From NCBI GenBank assembly GCA_043497085.1, contig JBIEKI010000017.1: 64,000 nucleotides of DNA; one strand, 5' to 3'. The stretch is from Thalassobacillus sp043497085. GTDB taxonomy: Bacteria; Bacillota; Bacilli; Bacillales; Halobacillaceae. The translations under genes and the position numbers were made by a program. Positions 8,454 to 17,226 of the stretch are shown one piece after another (position 1 is the stretch's first letter; every line of letters begins with the position of its first letter). The notes beneath the pieces are model-generated. The model did no database searches, was not told where the DNA came from, and saw only the letters and a program-made list of their open reading frames with translations.

Positions 8454-9986
8454 ATGAACAGAAAAATTATCGGATCAATCATGATCATCATTCTTTTAGG
8501 AATCGGGGTAGTTATGTTTTTTAACTCTCCTCTTTATAACAACAGTACCACCCAATCCTTACCAGGCGGGGTGACCGAAGGGAAAGGAACGAGCATTATG
8601 GAAGTGGGGAATCAGGAAGCGGGAGACCGACCGGTCAAAACATTCGACCTCACAGCCCAGGAGACAGAATGGGAAATTGGCAATGGAGAGACTGTGAATG
8701 CATGGACCTATAACGGGACAGTACCTGGGGAACCGTTGCGCGTAACTGAAGGGGATTACGTGCGAATTAATTTAAAAAATGAGTTGGAAGTCCCCGTTAC
8801 CATTCACTGGCATGGTGTATTGCTACCTAATAAAATGGATGGGGTGCCAGGGCTGACGCAGAATTCGGTCCAGCCAGGTGAGTCATTCACCTACGAGTAT
8901 ATCGCTGATGATGCAGGTACGTACTGGTATCATTCCCACCAGCACAGCTCCAAACAGGTAGATAAAGGTTTGTACGGATCTCTGATTATTGAAGAAAAAG
9001 AAAAAGAGTATGAACAGGATGAATTCTTCATCCTCGACGAATGGGCTGTCAATCAAGAGAAAAGAGACCTATCCAATATGGGGGGGATGATGATGGGAGG
9101 CATGTCTGGTGACGGTGAAGCAGATACGAAGCAAATGTACGATACCTTCACCGTAAATGGAAAGACTGGCGAAGCTATTGAACCGCTTGTGATGGAAGAA
9201 GGGGAAACAGCTCGACTACGTTTCGTGAACGCGGGTTTCCAGCAACACCAATTGGTTTTCCCGAAAGGTTCCATGAAAGTGATCGCCAATGATGCCGAAA
9301 AAGTCAATGGCGAACAAGGTTCCACGAATGTAATGGAAATTGCACCAGGAGAACGGATTGACGTAGAATTTACCAAACAGACAAGTGATGCAGCAGTCAT
9401 CGCACAAAAAACAGATGTAGAAAATGCAGAAGATATGAGAATTCCAGTAGTTACAAAAGAAAATGCAGATAATACGACGTCTGATATGGATGTCGCGGCA
9501 AGCACGGATATAGCGAACGGGGTTTCTTATGGCAGTGAAAAATTACTTTTTGAAGAAACGCCGGATCCTGATGTTACCTACAATATGGATTTGAGCATGG
9601 GAATGAATATGGGACAGGGAATGGCCTTTCAAATCAATAATGAGATTTTTCCCGACACCCCTCCCATTCAAGTAAAAGAAGGGGATATCGTAAAGGTGAA
9701 CATTACGAATTCCGGGCGCATGAATCACCCGATGCACCTGCATGGCCACCGATTCCAGGTTGCTTCTAAAAATGGCAGTGCTTATGAGAACCCGATCGTC
9801 AAAGACTTGATTCATGTGAAGCCTGGAGAAGAATATACGGTTTATTTTGAAGCAAACAACAAGGGAGAATGGCTGTTCCACTGTCATGATAATAACCATG
9901 CAGATCGCGGCATGGTAACGATCGTCGATTATCAGGGTGTATATTCCCCGTTTGAAATCGGCGGAAAATATGACAACCAGCCTTGA
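8454..9986 (+). CDS. Multicopper oxidase (laccase / CueO-like), membrane anchored
   Basis: 510 residues with an uncleaved-looking N-terminal hydrophobic helix (IIGSIMIIILLGIGVVMFF), giving an extracytoplasmic enzyme. Four copper-binding motifs are intact: HWHG, WYHSHQH, HPMHLHGH and HCHDNNHADRGM, so both the trinuclear centre and the type-1 site (Cys, His, Met) are complete. A Met-rich segment (MGGMMMGGMSGDGE and MDLSMGMNMGQGM) resembles the Cu(I)-binding regions of CueO and CopA. It probably oxidises Cu(I) to the less toxic Cu(II) with oxygen. GAGGTG precedes the ATG. It is a single-gene transcript between a direct-repeat promoter and a strong terminator. Confidence 0.9.
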   Translation: MNRKIIGSIMIIILLGIGVVMFFNSPLYNNSTTQSLPGGVTEGKGTSIMEVGNQEAGDRPVKTFDLTAQETEWEIGNGETVNAWTYNGTVPGEPLRVTEGDYVRINLKNELEVPVTIHWHGVLLPNKMDGVPGLTQNSVQPGESFTYEYIADDAGTYWYHSHQHSSKQVDKGLYGSLIIEEKEKEYEQDEFFILDEWAVNQEKRDLSNMGGMMMGGMSGDGEADTKQMYDTFTVNGKTGEAIEPLVMEEGETARLRFVNAGFQQHQLVFPKGSMKVIANDAEKVNGEQGSTNVMEIAPGERIDVEFTKQTSDAAVIAQKTDVENAEDMRIPVVTKENADNTTSDMDVAASTDIANGVSYGSEKLLFEETPDPDVTYNMDLSMGMNMGQGMAFQINNEIFPDTPPIQVKEGDIVKVNITNSGRMNHPMHLHGHRFQVASKNGSAYENPIVKDLIHVKPGEEYTVYFEANNKGEWLFHCHDNNHADRGMVTIVDYQGVYSPFEIGGKYDNQP

Positions 9987-9994
9987 TCGTTAAC

Positions 9995-10039
9995 AAAAAG
10001 CTGAGCCGTTCACAGTGGGTGTGAACGGCTCAGCTTTTA
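9995..10039. terminator. Terminator after multicopper oxidase
   Basis: An 18-bp stem (AAAGCTGAGCCGTTCACA with its complement, five-base loop) followed by TTTT. It is near-symmetric and can serve both strands. Confidence 0.9.
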
Positions 10040-10146
10040 TTGATCAACCATTACCTATAGTATAAGTTTTTGAAAACAACTAGTTTACTTTGACTTTTGA
10101 TTTTTGGTGAAACAGCGCACGGTTTCCACTCATGTACTTCATCCAT

Positions 10147-10764
10147 TCACTTTTTTTTAGGCGAAAGAATCAATCTTCTCATAATCGAAGACATCAGGAA
10201 TTCCTCATTTTCCACTCTCATCCCTGCCTGCCTAATATTATCCATCGTCTTGCGGTTGATATTTGCCCCGACAATATGCAAACCGATTGGATTCAAAAAA
10301 TCCATTACTTTCCCTGTAAGTTCATGATCACTCCGCATATGCTCCAACATAATGATTCTCCCTGACGGTTTTGTGACCCGGCGGATTTCTTTGAAGCCCT
10401 GTACTGGGTCAGGTACAGAACAAAAAACACAGGTAGAAACAACCGTGTCAAACGTATTATCAGGAAAGTCCATCTGTTGGGCATCCATTTCCATCAGCTC
10501 CACATGCTGAGGCAGCTTGTCAGCTTTTTCTCTCGCTTTTTGAAGCATTCCGGGGCTGAAATCAATTCCTGTCACCTCCACATCAAGAGGGTAGTGCTTA
10601 AGGTTTGAGCCTGTTCCGACACCTACTTCCAATACGTTTCCATTCACATGTTTCATCAGGTCTTCCCGCCATTTTTCACGGATCATCCGATCCATCAAGT
10701 CGAATACACCGGAAATCCTGTTATACCTTTGCTTGATGGTTTCGGTCTGGTTATTTTTCTCCAT
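10147..10764 (-). CDS. Class I SAM-dependent methyltransferase (UbiE/PmtA-like)
   Basis: 205 residues with the Rossmann motif I EVGVGTGSN, acidic motif II (GIDFSPGML), motif III (MDAQQMDFPDNTFD) and the LEHMRSD region of UbiE-like and phospholipid methyltransferases. It has no signal peptide. AAGGGGAG precedes the ATG by seven bases. The gap from the upstream lipoprotein gene is only 45 bases on the same strand, so the two are probably one transcript from direct-repeat promoter 3. Such a methyltransferase often accompanies Bacillaceae copper clusters, but its substrate is unknown. Confidence 0.8.
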   Translation of the reverse strand: MEKNNQTETIKQRYNRISGVFDLMDRMIREKWREDLMKHVNGNVLEVGVGTGSNLKHYPLDVEVTGIDFSPGMLQKAREKADKLPQHVELMEMDAQQMDFPDNTFDTVVSTCVFCSVPDPVQGFKEIRRVTKPSGRIIMLEHMRSDHELTGKVMDFLNPIGLHIVGANINRKTMDNIRQAGMRVENEEFLMSSIMRRLILSPKKK

Positions 10765-10809
10765 AGAGGTCTCCCCTTATTTTATTAGCTGATGAGAGAA
10801 AAACCAAAA

Positions 10810-11802
10810 TTACTCAGCGACTGCTGTTCCTTGCTTAATAATTTGCTGCCAGTTTTCCCCGTTATCTTTCGTGATATAAGCAGCTTCCTTCTCCCCATCG
10901 CTGGCTAGTAGCGTAATTTCTGCTTCATTCGCAGGATTCTTCGCTAGATACAAGATGGCTTGATTCGTTAATTCAGGAAGCTCCACCGTTTCAGAGGAGC
11001 GGTTTTCTAGATTCATGATTGCTAAATTGGATTCCCCATCATACGTAGCGTAATACAACCTGTCCCCTTCGAAATATACAGCAGTACCTTGAACGTTCTC
11101 TTTGACAGGTTCAAAGGTCTTTCCCGCATCTTCACTTAGATAGACCCCGGTTTCGTTTGATACTGCAACTATATTTTCATCGGTCGGATGAACGGCAATG
11201 GCAAATGGGGAATTGTTCAATCCCTCTGCTTCCACCGCATCCCATGATGTTCCATCATCGAAACTTCGGTAAAACCCGGCATCTAGCTCCGAGTTCGGCT
11301 GCATATTCAATAGATAAATGGCGTGGTTTTCATAACCAACCCCTATCGTATGAAAATCGCTTTCCCCTTCAAATCCCAAATTTTCCAGACTCCTCCCACC
11401 ATCCGTACTTTTCTTAAGCCCTAACGGATTCGGCAAATCGGAATCTTTTCCGGGATGGCCTGATGTATAGAAACCCTCATCTACAGCTGTAAAACCCATG
11501 TAGTCGTTGTTTTGGCCTGTTGTCTCCATCCACTTGCCATCTTTATAAAATTTAAGCCCGGTATGGGAAGCGAATGCGATTCCGTTTTCCTGTTGCAAGT
11601 ATCCCACACCATGGATATGGTCGGTAGACCCTTCAAACGGCTGAAGGAAATCTGAAGTATTAGAAGGCGAATCACTTGACTCGTTTGATTTGGTTGTTTC
11701 CGATTGACCGCTATCCTCTGTCTTTGTCTCCTCTTCATTTTGGCTACACCCAGCGATAATGACGCCCACACTGAGCAAAGTGATAAGTAATAACTTGTTC
11801 AT
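10810..11802 (-). CDS. BNR/sortilin-like propeller lipoprotein (F510_1955 family)
   Basis: A signal peptide with lipobox IAGC (Cys19) anchors the protein outside the membrane. After an acidic Ser/Glu linker come several BNR/Asp-box repeats (STDGGRSLENLGF, SFDDGTSWDAVEA, SEDAGKTFEPV, TKDNGENWQQI), the mark of a beta-propeller. The repeats match the group annotated as F510_1955-type glycosylhydrolase, although no catalytic residues can be assigned. GAGGAG precedes the ATG. It leads a two-gene unit with the methyltransferase. It may be a surface scaffold for copper enzymes; function unproven. Confidence 0.75.
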   Translation of the reverse strand: MNKLLLITLLSVGVIIAGCSQNEEETKTEDSGQSETTKSNESSDSPSNTSDFLQPFEGSTDHIHGVGYLQQENGIAFASHTGLKFYKDGKWMETTGQNNDYMGFTAVDEGFYTSGHPGKDSDLPNPLGLKKSTDGGRSLENLGFEGESDFHTIGVGYENHAIYLLNMQPNSELDAGFYRSFDDGTSWDAVEAEGLNNSPFAIAVHPTDENIVAVSNETGVYLSEDAGKTFEPVKENVQGTAVYFEGDRLYYATYDGESNLAIMNLENRSSETVELPELTNQAILYLAKNPANEAEITLLASDGEKEAAYITKDNGENWQQIIKQGTAVAE

Positions 11803-11836
11803 CTAAAGCAACTCCTCTATAAAATGTCTGTTCACC

Positions 11837-11868
11837 ATTATATCCTATTTTTATGGAGATTTTGTGAA
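11837..11868 (-). promoter_or_regulatory. Direct-repeat promoter 3 (lipoprotein-methyltransferase unit)
   Basis: Read on the minus strand from 11868: TTCACAAAATC, TCCATAAAAAT, four bases AGGA, then a perfect TATAAT (11842-11837). The -10 ends 35 bases before the lipoprotein ATG. Confidence 0.6.
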
Positions 11869-11931
11869 GGTTACACAATCTATTCATAAATGCATAAAGG
11901 TTCCTACTTATATTCCATCTACGAGAAAATA

Positions 11932-11967
11932 CACCTTCCCCACCGATTCTCCCCTGGTGGGAAGGTG
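11932..11967. repeat. Long inverted repeat between divergent promoters
   Basis: CACCTTCCCCACC and GGTGGGAAGGTG pair with one bulged C around an 11-base loop. There is no T-run on either side. Lying between promoters 3 and 4, it is better explained as an operator or insulator than a terminator. Confidence 0.4.
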
Positions 11968-11979
11968 AAACGGAAAAAC

Positions 11980-12011
11980 TGCACGTTTTCTGCAAAAATA
12001 ACTATTACTCT
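11980..12011 (+). promoter_or_regulatory. Direct-repeat promoter 4 (CcdA-like/kinase/regulator operon)
   Basis: TGCACGTTTTC and TGCAAAAATAA (11980-12001), four bases CTAT, then a poor -10 TACTCT. It lies 30 bases before the ATG of the operon that encodes the two-component system, which suggests autoregulation. Confidence 0.55.
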
Positions 12012-12040
12012 AGTAGTGTCATGAAAAGGAGGCAAAGACT

Positions 12041-12772
12041 ATGTACGAAATGTTGAATTGGCTCAGCAGAGTAGTGATGGAGCCGGTGATACAACTCTCC
12101 TACAGCGTACAGGAATGGCCGTTGTTTTATGCCATGGTTCTCGGTCTTGTAGGAGCTGCTGCTCCCTGTCAGTTGACAGGGAACATAGGAGCGATGACAC
12201 TTTATGGTGCCCGGTCGTTCCGTGAAAAAATTCCTTGGCTGCATATCTGGATGTTCATTATAGGCAAGCTGGTCGTATTTTCATTATTAGGGTTGATATT
12301 CTGGCTGTTAGGTAAAGATGTCTTCCAGCAGCTCCAATCGATGTTCCCATGGTTGAGAAAAGCCATCGGCCCATTGCTGGTCATAATTGGGGCATACTTG
12401 GTGGGAGTGATAAAGTTTAACAAGACCGTGACTTTATTTAAAGTACCGGAGCGGTTATCCTCCCAGCAATCCCCATGGGGCAGTTTCTTTCTTGGATCTA
12501 GTTTTACACTGGCATTTTGCCCCACCATGTTCGTTTTGTTTTTCCTTACGTTGATGCCAATTGTCGTAGCAACCCCTTATGGTGCAGTCATGCCGATGGT
12601 ATTCGGGATTGGGACGTCGATTCCTTTGTTGTTATTCATCGGACTGATTGCTTATTTCGGGCTGAGTGGCAACCTCATGAAGAAAGGACGCCGCGCCGGG
12701 ACCATCGTCCAGCGTACTGCAGGTATGCTTTTGATTATTATCGGAGTGCTGGACACGTTGACATATTGGTAG
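12041..12772 (+). CDS. CcdA/DsbD- and TauE/SafE-like membrane protein
   Basis: 243 residues with about six hydrophobic segments. Cysteines in AAPCQLTGNIGA and LAFCPTMF sit at equivalent points of two half-repeats, the pattern by which CcdA/DsbD proteins carry electrons from cytosolic thioredoxin across the membrane. Related proteins are often labelled sulfite exporter TauE/SafE. AAAAGGAGG is seven bases before the ATG. It starts a three-gene operon with the histidine kinase and response regulator, which suggests a redox or metal-transport step linked to the sensed signal. Electron transfer versus metal export cannot be decided. Confidence 0.75.
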   Translation: MYEMLNWLSRVVMEPVIQLSYSVQEWPLFYAMVLGLVGAAAPCQLTGNIGAMTLYGARSFREKIPWLHIWMFIIGKLVVFSLLGLIFWLLGKDVFQQLQSMFPWLRKAIGPLLVIIGAYLVGVIKFNKTVTLFKVPERLSSQQSPWGSFFLGSSFTLAFCPTMFVLFFLTLMPIVVATPYGAVMPMVFGIGTSIPLLLFIGLIAYFGLSGNLMKKGRRAGTIVQRTAGMLLIIIGVLDTLTYW

Positions 12773-12800
12773 ATATAGAAAGAAATCGAGGTTTGATATC

Positions 12801-14210
12801 ATGTTCAATAAACTATCATGGAAAGTAGCGTCCTTATTTTTTCTTTTCATTGCGATTGTGGAGATTTTACTCTTTTCCGTCCTGTATACCAACCTGGTGA
12901 CCAGTCAGGTCGATGAAGTTTTAGAAGGGTTACTCGCACGTGGAAGCAGTCACCGGGACGTGCTTGAAAAAAACTTTGATGATATCACGTTGCAGCATGT
13001 AGCTCTCATGGAAACAGAAGCAGTCACCGATGTGGTTATCACCGGAAGCGATGGAGAAGTGCTATCAAAATCGACTACTGTTAGTGAAGAAATTGTTCGG
13101 CTGATTGAAAATAACAGAACTGCTGATATCGCCCATGAAGGCAGGATTATCGAGGACCGGTGGAGAATTGCCCCCTATATTGCGACACGATCACCGATTG
13201 TCATTGACGGGCAACGAATGGGAAATGTCTATATGTTCTCCCCATCTGATGTCGTCCAGCGTGTCGTGACAGAATTGACCCGGCAGTTTGTCATTATAGG
13301 GCTGTTCACCATTTTATTAACCATCATCACGATATTTATATTGTCGCGCTTCTTAACTTTCCCGCTGCTCCATATGAAACAAGTGACCGAACGCATGAGC
13401 GCTGGAGAAACGAACATTTCGCTTGAAACTATCAACCGGAAAGATGAGTTAGGTAATCTGGCTATATCCATTCAGACACTTGCGCGTGACCTGGACCATT
13501 TGAAGCGCGAACGGAACGATTTCCTCGCCAATATTGCCCACGAATTACGGACCCCGCTCACCTATATCAAAGGGTATGCGGACATAGCCGGTCGCACGAA
13601 TTTATCGCAGGAAGAACGGTACCATTATTTAACGATTTTAAAAGAGGAAACGGAACAATTGACGTTGCTGGTAAAGAATTTATTTGCATTAGCCAGGATG
13701 GATCAGAATCAATTTGCTATTATGCCAGAGCAAGTAAAATTATGTGGTTATTTGGAGAAGGTGGTCAGCCGGTTGAGCCCTGTTTTCGAAGAGAAACAAA
13801 TCCAACTGCATTTGGATTGTCCGGTGGATGTAACAGCCCATGTGGATCCGGAGCGTTTTCAGCAAATTATTCTCAATTTGCTTGATAACGCATTGAAACA
13901 CTCACCACCGGAGACGAAGATACAAGTAGTTGCCAGATCGCAGCATCCCGGTGCAGAAGTGAAGATTATCGATGAAGGAAGCGGGATCCCGGAAGAAGAA
14001 CTCCCGTATATTTTTGATCGTCTCTACAGGGTAGATAAATCTCGTTCGAGATCAAGTGGAGGGTCCGGGTTAGGACTGGCAATTGTTAAGGAAATCGTTC
14101 GCCTGCATGAAGGTCATATACACGTGGAAAGCAGCCTCGATGAAGGGACGACTTTTACCATTGCTTTTCCAGGAGGAGATACAGATGATCAAAACGTTAA
14201 TAGTCGATGA
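12801..14210 (+). CDS. Membrane sensor histidine kinase
   Basis: 469 residues. Two membrane helices (about 9-31 and 162-183) flank an extracytoplasmic sensor of about 130 residues, followed by HAMP, a HisKA dimerisation helix with phospho-accepting H247 in AHELRTPLTY, and an intact HATPase (N-box NLLDNALKHS, DEGSGIP, GGSGLGLAIV). The sensor shows no obvious Cys/His metal cluster. It follows the CcdA-like gene by 28 bases and overlaps the regulator start by 26 bases, so the two are translationally coupled. The partner promoter set suggests it senses copper or envelope thiol stress, which is inference. Confidence 0.9.
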   Translation: MFNKLSWKVASLFFLFIAIVEILLFSVLYTNLVTSQVDEVLEGLLARGSSHRDVLEKNFDDITLQHVALMETEAVTDVVITGSDGEVLSKSTTVSEEIVRLIENNRTADIAHEGRIIEDRWRIAPYIATRSPIVIDGQRMGNVYMFSPSDVVQRVVTELTRQFVIIGLFTILLTIITIFILSRFLTFPLLHMKQVTERMSAGETNISLETINRKDELGNLAISIQTLARDLDHLKRERNDFLANIAHELRTPLTYIKGYADIAGRTNLSQEERYHYLTILKEETEQLTLLVKNLFALARMDQNQFAIMPEQVKLCGYLEKVVSRLSPVFEEKQIQLHLDCPVDVTAHVDPERFQQIILNLLDNALKHSPPETKIQVVARSQHPGAEVKIIDEGSGIPEEELPYIFDRLYRVDKSRSRSSGGSGLGLAIVKEIVRLHEGHIHVESSLDEGTTFTIAFPGGDTDDQNVNSR

Positions 14211-14862
14211 CGAGCAACGGATGCTTGACTTGATAGCTTTATATCTAAAGCCGGAAGGCTTTCACTGTGAGCAAGCGACATCCGGAAAGGAAGCGATCAA
14301 ACAGGTAAGACACACCACTTACGACGTCATCCTGTTAGATATCATGATGCCGGAGATGAGTGGCTGGGAGGTTTGTAAGTCTATACGGGAAACCTCCGAG
14401 GTACCTGTCATCATGATTACCGCACGGGAACAAAAAGAGGATATCGTCAAAGGGCTGAAGCTTGGAGCAGATGATTATGTTACAAAACCTTTTGATGGGG
14501 ATGAACTGATAGCACGAATAAAGGCGGTGTTAAGAAGAACAGGTAAGAGGGATCGTATTGAAATCGATGGACTTGCCTGGGATGGGGTCAACCATGAACT
14601 TACCTACCATGAGGAACCCATCAAACTGACCCCGAAAGAATTCGCCATCATCGGCTATGTGATGAAGCGCCCTAATCGTGTCTATAACCGCGATCAATTG
14701 ATCGAGTTGATTTGGGGACTTGATTCGGAGACAGAAGGACGTACCATTGATTCCCATGTGCGGAATATGCGGGAAAAAGTCAGGGGGTCCGGATTCCCGA
14801 TCGATGATTACTTTCAAACGGTGTGGGGCATCGGTTACAAGTGGGTGCAGCCTCGATCATAA
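14185..14862 (+). CDS. OmpR/PhoB-family response regulator
   Basis: 225 residues. The receiver domain has the acidic pair D8-D9, phosphorylation site D52 (DVILLDIMMP) and the conserved Lys in VTKPFD. The C-terminal winged helix is complete (LTPKEFAIIGYVM, EGRTIDSHVRNMREK, TVWGIGYKW). The ATG at 14185 is chosen because AGGAGGAG sits seven bases before it; a longer frame from 14083 lacks a ribosome site and adds non-homologous residues. OmpR-type regulators bind direct repeats with 10-11-bp period, exactly the form of the eight repeated promoter elements here, so this protein is the prime candidate for recognising them. Confidence 0.92.
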   Translation: MIKTLIVDDEQRMLDLIALYLKPEGFHCEQATSGKEAIKQVRHTTYDVILLDIMMPEMSGWEVCKSIRETSEVPVIMITAREQKEDIVKGLKLGADDYVTKPFDGDELIARIKAVLRRTGKRDRIEIDGLAWDGVNHELTYHEEPIKLTPKEFAIIGYVMKRPNRVYNRDQLIELIWGLDSETEGRTIDSHVRNMREKVRGSGFPIDDYFQTVWGIGYKWVQPRS

Positions 14863-14917
14863 AATAGAAATCTTGATAGTAATCTGGTTCATTTAATAAA
14901 TATAGTTTAATTAGTTG

Positions 14918-14953
14918 AAACGCTTGGATGAAAATAACATTTAAGCGTTTTTT
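14918..14953 (+). terminator. Terminator after the response regulator
   Basis: AAACGCTT (14918-14925) pairs with AAGCGTTT (14943-14950) across 17 bases, followed by a T-run. Confidence 0.65.
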
Positions 14954-15136
14954 GCATACGTAAGCTGTTAGCTATTGGATGATATCATTCATTTTTGGTA
15001 CTCCCTGTGCCATTCTCAACCGACGAATTCTATTCCGTAGCTGTCCTATAAAAGGATTCGATTACAAAACTCCTCTTTGATATATTGCCCAATTTGTCAT
15101 GATGTCACAAAATCATCACATATATTCTGGAATTAA

Positions 15137-15168
15137 TGCACAATTTCTCAATAAATACCTGCTAATTT
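15137..15168 (+). promoter_or_regulatory. Direct-repeat promoter 5 (second multicopper oxidase)
   Basis: TGCACAATTTC and TCAATAAATAC (15137-15158), four bases CTGC, -10 TAATTT (15163-15168), 34 bases before the ATG. An additional pair of related units lies upstream at 15105-15126. Confidence 0.6.
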
Positions 15169-15201
15169 TAAATAACTAAAACTTATTAAAGGGAGAGTAC
15201 T

Positions 15202-16302
15202 ATGAAAAGAAAATGGATCATAACTTTAGTTGCCTTAGCCGCGATAGGTTCTACATTTATATACCAGCAATTGACACTGGCTTCGACATCAGATACCGGT
15301 GTAACTGCACCAGCATCCAAATCAGCTCCAATCGAATCGCCAGGAGTAGAAACTTTGCACGGCGAAGAGGAAGATGGAGTCAAACGTTTTGAATTGACAG
15401 CTGAGCCGGTGACACAGACATTCACCAGTGACTATCAGGGAAAGGCATGGGGATACAATGGCAGTACGCCGGGTCCGACACTGGTCGCGGATGAGGGCGA
15501 TAAGGTTGAACTTACGGTGACGAACAACCTCCCAGAAGCAACATCTGTCCATTGGCATGGCTTGAAGGTTCCGAATGACATGGATGGTGTAACCTCTATC
15601 CAGGATACACCGACTATCGAACCTGGCGAATCCTTTACTTATACCTTCACACTCGAACAGTCTGGCACCTATATGTATCACTCGCACACCAATGTTTCCA
15701 AACAGGAATTAATGGGACTAGGAGGAGCTTTCGTCATCCAGCCGAAAAAACAGAATCAACAAGTGGACAGGGACATCGTCATGATGCTTCAGGAATGGAC
15801 ACTTGAAGGTGCTGGAGGCCATGGCGATATGGAAATGGCTATGCCATCTTCCGATAAAGAAGCAAATGATGAAGAACATTCAGAAAAGGAAGGAATGACG
15901 GCAAAAGCAAGCGATGATTCAGACGCCTACGAAATTAACCCGATGGGAATGGAACCGAATACATTCACAATCAACGGAAAATCTTATCCAGATACAGAAC
16001 CGATTCAGGTAAAAAGAGGGGAAACTGTACGATTGAGATTTACTAACCTCAGCGGAAATTCTCATCCGATGCACATGCATGGGGATGACTTTAAAGTGGT
16101 GGCTGCTGATGGCAACCGTATTGATGCATCCGCACAGCTTACCAAGAACACCATCAATGTGGCTGCAGGGGAAACCTGGGATGTTGAATTCACTGCAGAA
16201 AACGTAGGTAAATGGCCAATCCATTGTCATAAACCCCATCACACCATGAATGCAAATGGTGACACGGGCGGCATGTTTACGGTAATAGAAGTTGTAGAAT
16301 AA
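15202..16302 (+). CDS. Small multicopper oxidase (two-domain type)
   Basis: 366 residues with an N-terminal signal or anchor (WIITLVALAAIGSTFIY). Copper motifs are HWHG, YHSHTNVSK, HPMHMHGDDF and IHCHKPHHTMNANGDTGGM, so all four coppers can be bound. It is some 140 residues shorter than the oxidase at 8454, with a His/Met/Asp-rich linker (GGHGDMEMAMPSSDKEANDE) where a middle domain would be. It is probably a two-cupredoxin-domain enzyme acting on the outer membrane face. AAAGGGAG precedes the ATG. It has its own direct-repeat promoter and terminator. The two oxidases are divergent, not a recent duplication. Confidence 0.88.
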   Translation: MKRKWIITLVALAAIGSTFIYQQLTLASTSDTGVTAPASKSAPIESPGVETLHGEEEDGVKRFELTAEPVTQTFTSDYQGKAWGYNGSTPGPTLVADEGDKVELTVTNNLPEATSVHWHGLKVPNDMDGVTSIQDTPTIEPGESFTYTFTLEQSGTYMYHSHTNVSKQELMGLGGAFVIQPKKQNQQVDRDIVMMLQEWTLEGAGGHGDMEMAMPSSDKEANDEEHSEKEGMTAKASDDSDAYEINPMGMEPNTFTINGKSYPDTEPIQVKRGETVRLRFTNLSGNSHPMHMHGDDFKVVAADGNRIDASAQLTKNTINVAAGETWDVEFTAENVGKWPIHCHKPHHTMNANGDTGGMFTVIEVVE

Positions 16303-16315
16303 TCCCTTAAGCTTA

Positions 16316-16352
16316 AATAAGCTGTTGAGGCTTTCTCAACAGCTTATTTTAT
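16316..16352. terminator. Terminator after second oxidase
   Basis: A 14-bp stem (AATAAGCTGTTGAG with CTCAACAGCTTATT, five-base loop) followed by TTATTT. Confidence 0.85.
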
Positions 16353-16477
16353 TTAAAAGGAAGATAAAGCACCTCTATTCGTGACGGAAGTATATCCCTA
16401 AAACCCCAAAAACCAAAATAACCTCCGAGGAAGTAATGAATGATAGATGCTCTACAAAAACATAGAAAGGTGATAAT

Positions 16478-16888
16478 ATGGCTAATTTCTTATTCGGTGC
16501 AACTATTGTATTTATCGCTGCCAATCGTGTCTACTTCTTTACGAACAAAACCTACCGGAAAAGCAAGTTCAGTACAGCTTTATTTTTAAAGTTATTCTTT
16601 GTACTAACGGGGGTCCTGGTAGGGTTTGCCTTCCTCTATTACGTACTTTCTTTAAATGAAGTAGTTCTGGTGGAAAATATCAAGTCGAGAAAGCCGGTTG
16701 ACCCTACCTTTCCAAACCTTTTATACTTTAGCGGGGTTACCCTGCTAACAATCGGATACGGAGATATAGTACCCATTGGAGTAGCTCGTTTCTTTGCTGT
16801 GCTTGAATCAAGTATTGGAGTTCTTTTGCCTACAGCCTATTTTATGAAAGCACTCGTTTCTTCAAACTGCTCAAACGACGATCAGTAA
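16478..16888 (+). CDS. Two-TM potassium channel-like protein
   Basis: 136 residues. The selectivity filter TIGYGD is intact and preceded by a pore helix (FPNLLYFSGVTLL), flanked by hydrophobic helices at about 30-52 and 97-118, matching the Ion_trans_2 family. There is no cytoplasmic RCK/TrkA domain, so regulation would need a partner. GAAAGGTG lies before the ATG. It stands alone, with no direct-repeat promoter, so it is probably not part of the copper regulon. Confidence 0.8.
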   Translation: MANFLFGATIVFIAANRVYFFTNKTYRKSKFSTALFLKLFFVLTGVLVGFAFLYYVLSLNEVVLVENIKSRKPVDPTFPNLLYFSGVTLLTIGYGDIVPIGVARFFAVLESSIGVLLPTAYFMKALVSSNCSNDDQ

Positions 16889-16922
16889 AGAGCCAACTCA
16901 ATCGATGCTTGGTACTCTTTTT
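16887..16922 (+). terminator. Terminator after the channel gene
   Basis: AAAGAGCCAA pairs with TTGG-TA-CTCTTT (two bulged bases), followed by TTC; it overlaps the stop codon. Confidence 0.55.
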
Positions 16923-17149
16923 CTTCAGCAATCTTGTAGAGGTATACGAAGAGAATGCACATCAGGACGCTGGACTTACGATACTTGTGTATTATCTTAA
17001 TGCAAGCTTCCCTGATCCATTCCTTTATAACCTGCAACTAACAGGCAAGAATACTTAAAGATTACATGGCTAAATGTATGATGGTAGGCTCCAAATGCAC
17101 ATATTTAATCAAAGGTTGTCATAAAACCGTCAAATGTGACGTAAAGATA
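16923..17149. other. Intergenic region before lgt
   Basis: No coding potential, RNA gene or repeat was recognised here. It resembles a decayed spacer; the lgt promoter begins at 17150. Confidence 0.5.
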
Positions 17150-17181
17150 TGCACGGTTTCTTCACAAAATCTTGCTAATAT
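17150..17181 (+). promoter_or_regulatory. Direct-repeat promoter 6 (lgt)
   Basis: TGCACGGTTTC and TTCACAAAATC (17150-17171), four bases TTGC, -10 TAATAT (17176-17181). Confidence 0.6.
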
Positions 17182-17226
17182 AAATCATGGGAAACACCCT
17201 ACTCTACAATGGAAGGGATAGACGTC

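Larger units (their letters stand above)
14863..15201. other. Intergenic region before second oxidase
   Basis: Holds a probable terminator at 14918-14953, an extra pair of 11-bp units at 15105-15126 (TCACAAAATCA, TCACATATATT) and the direct-repeat promoter at 15137-15168. No gene was seen between 14954 and 15104. Confidence 0.6.
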
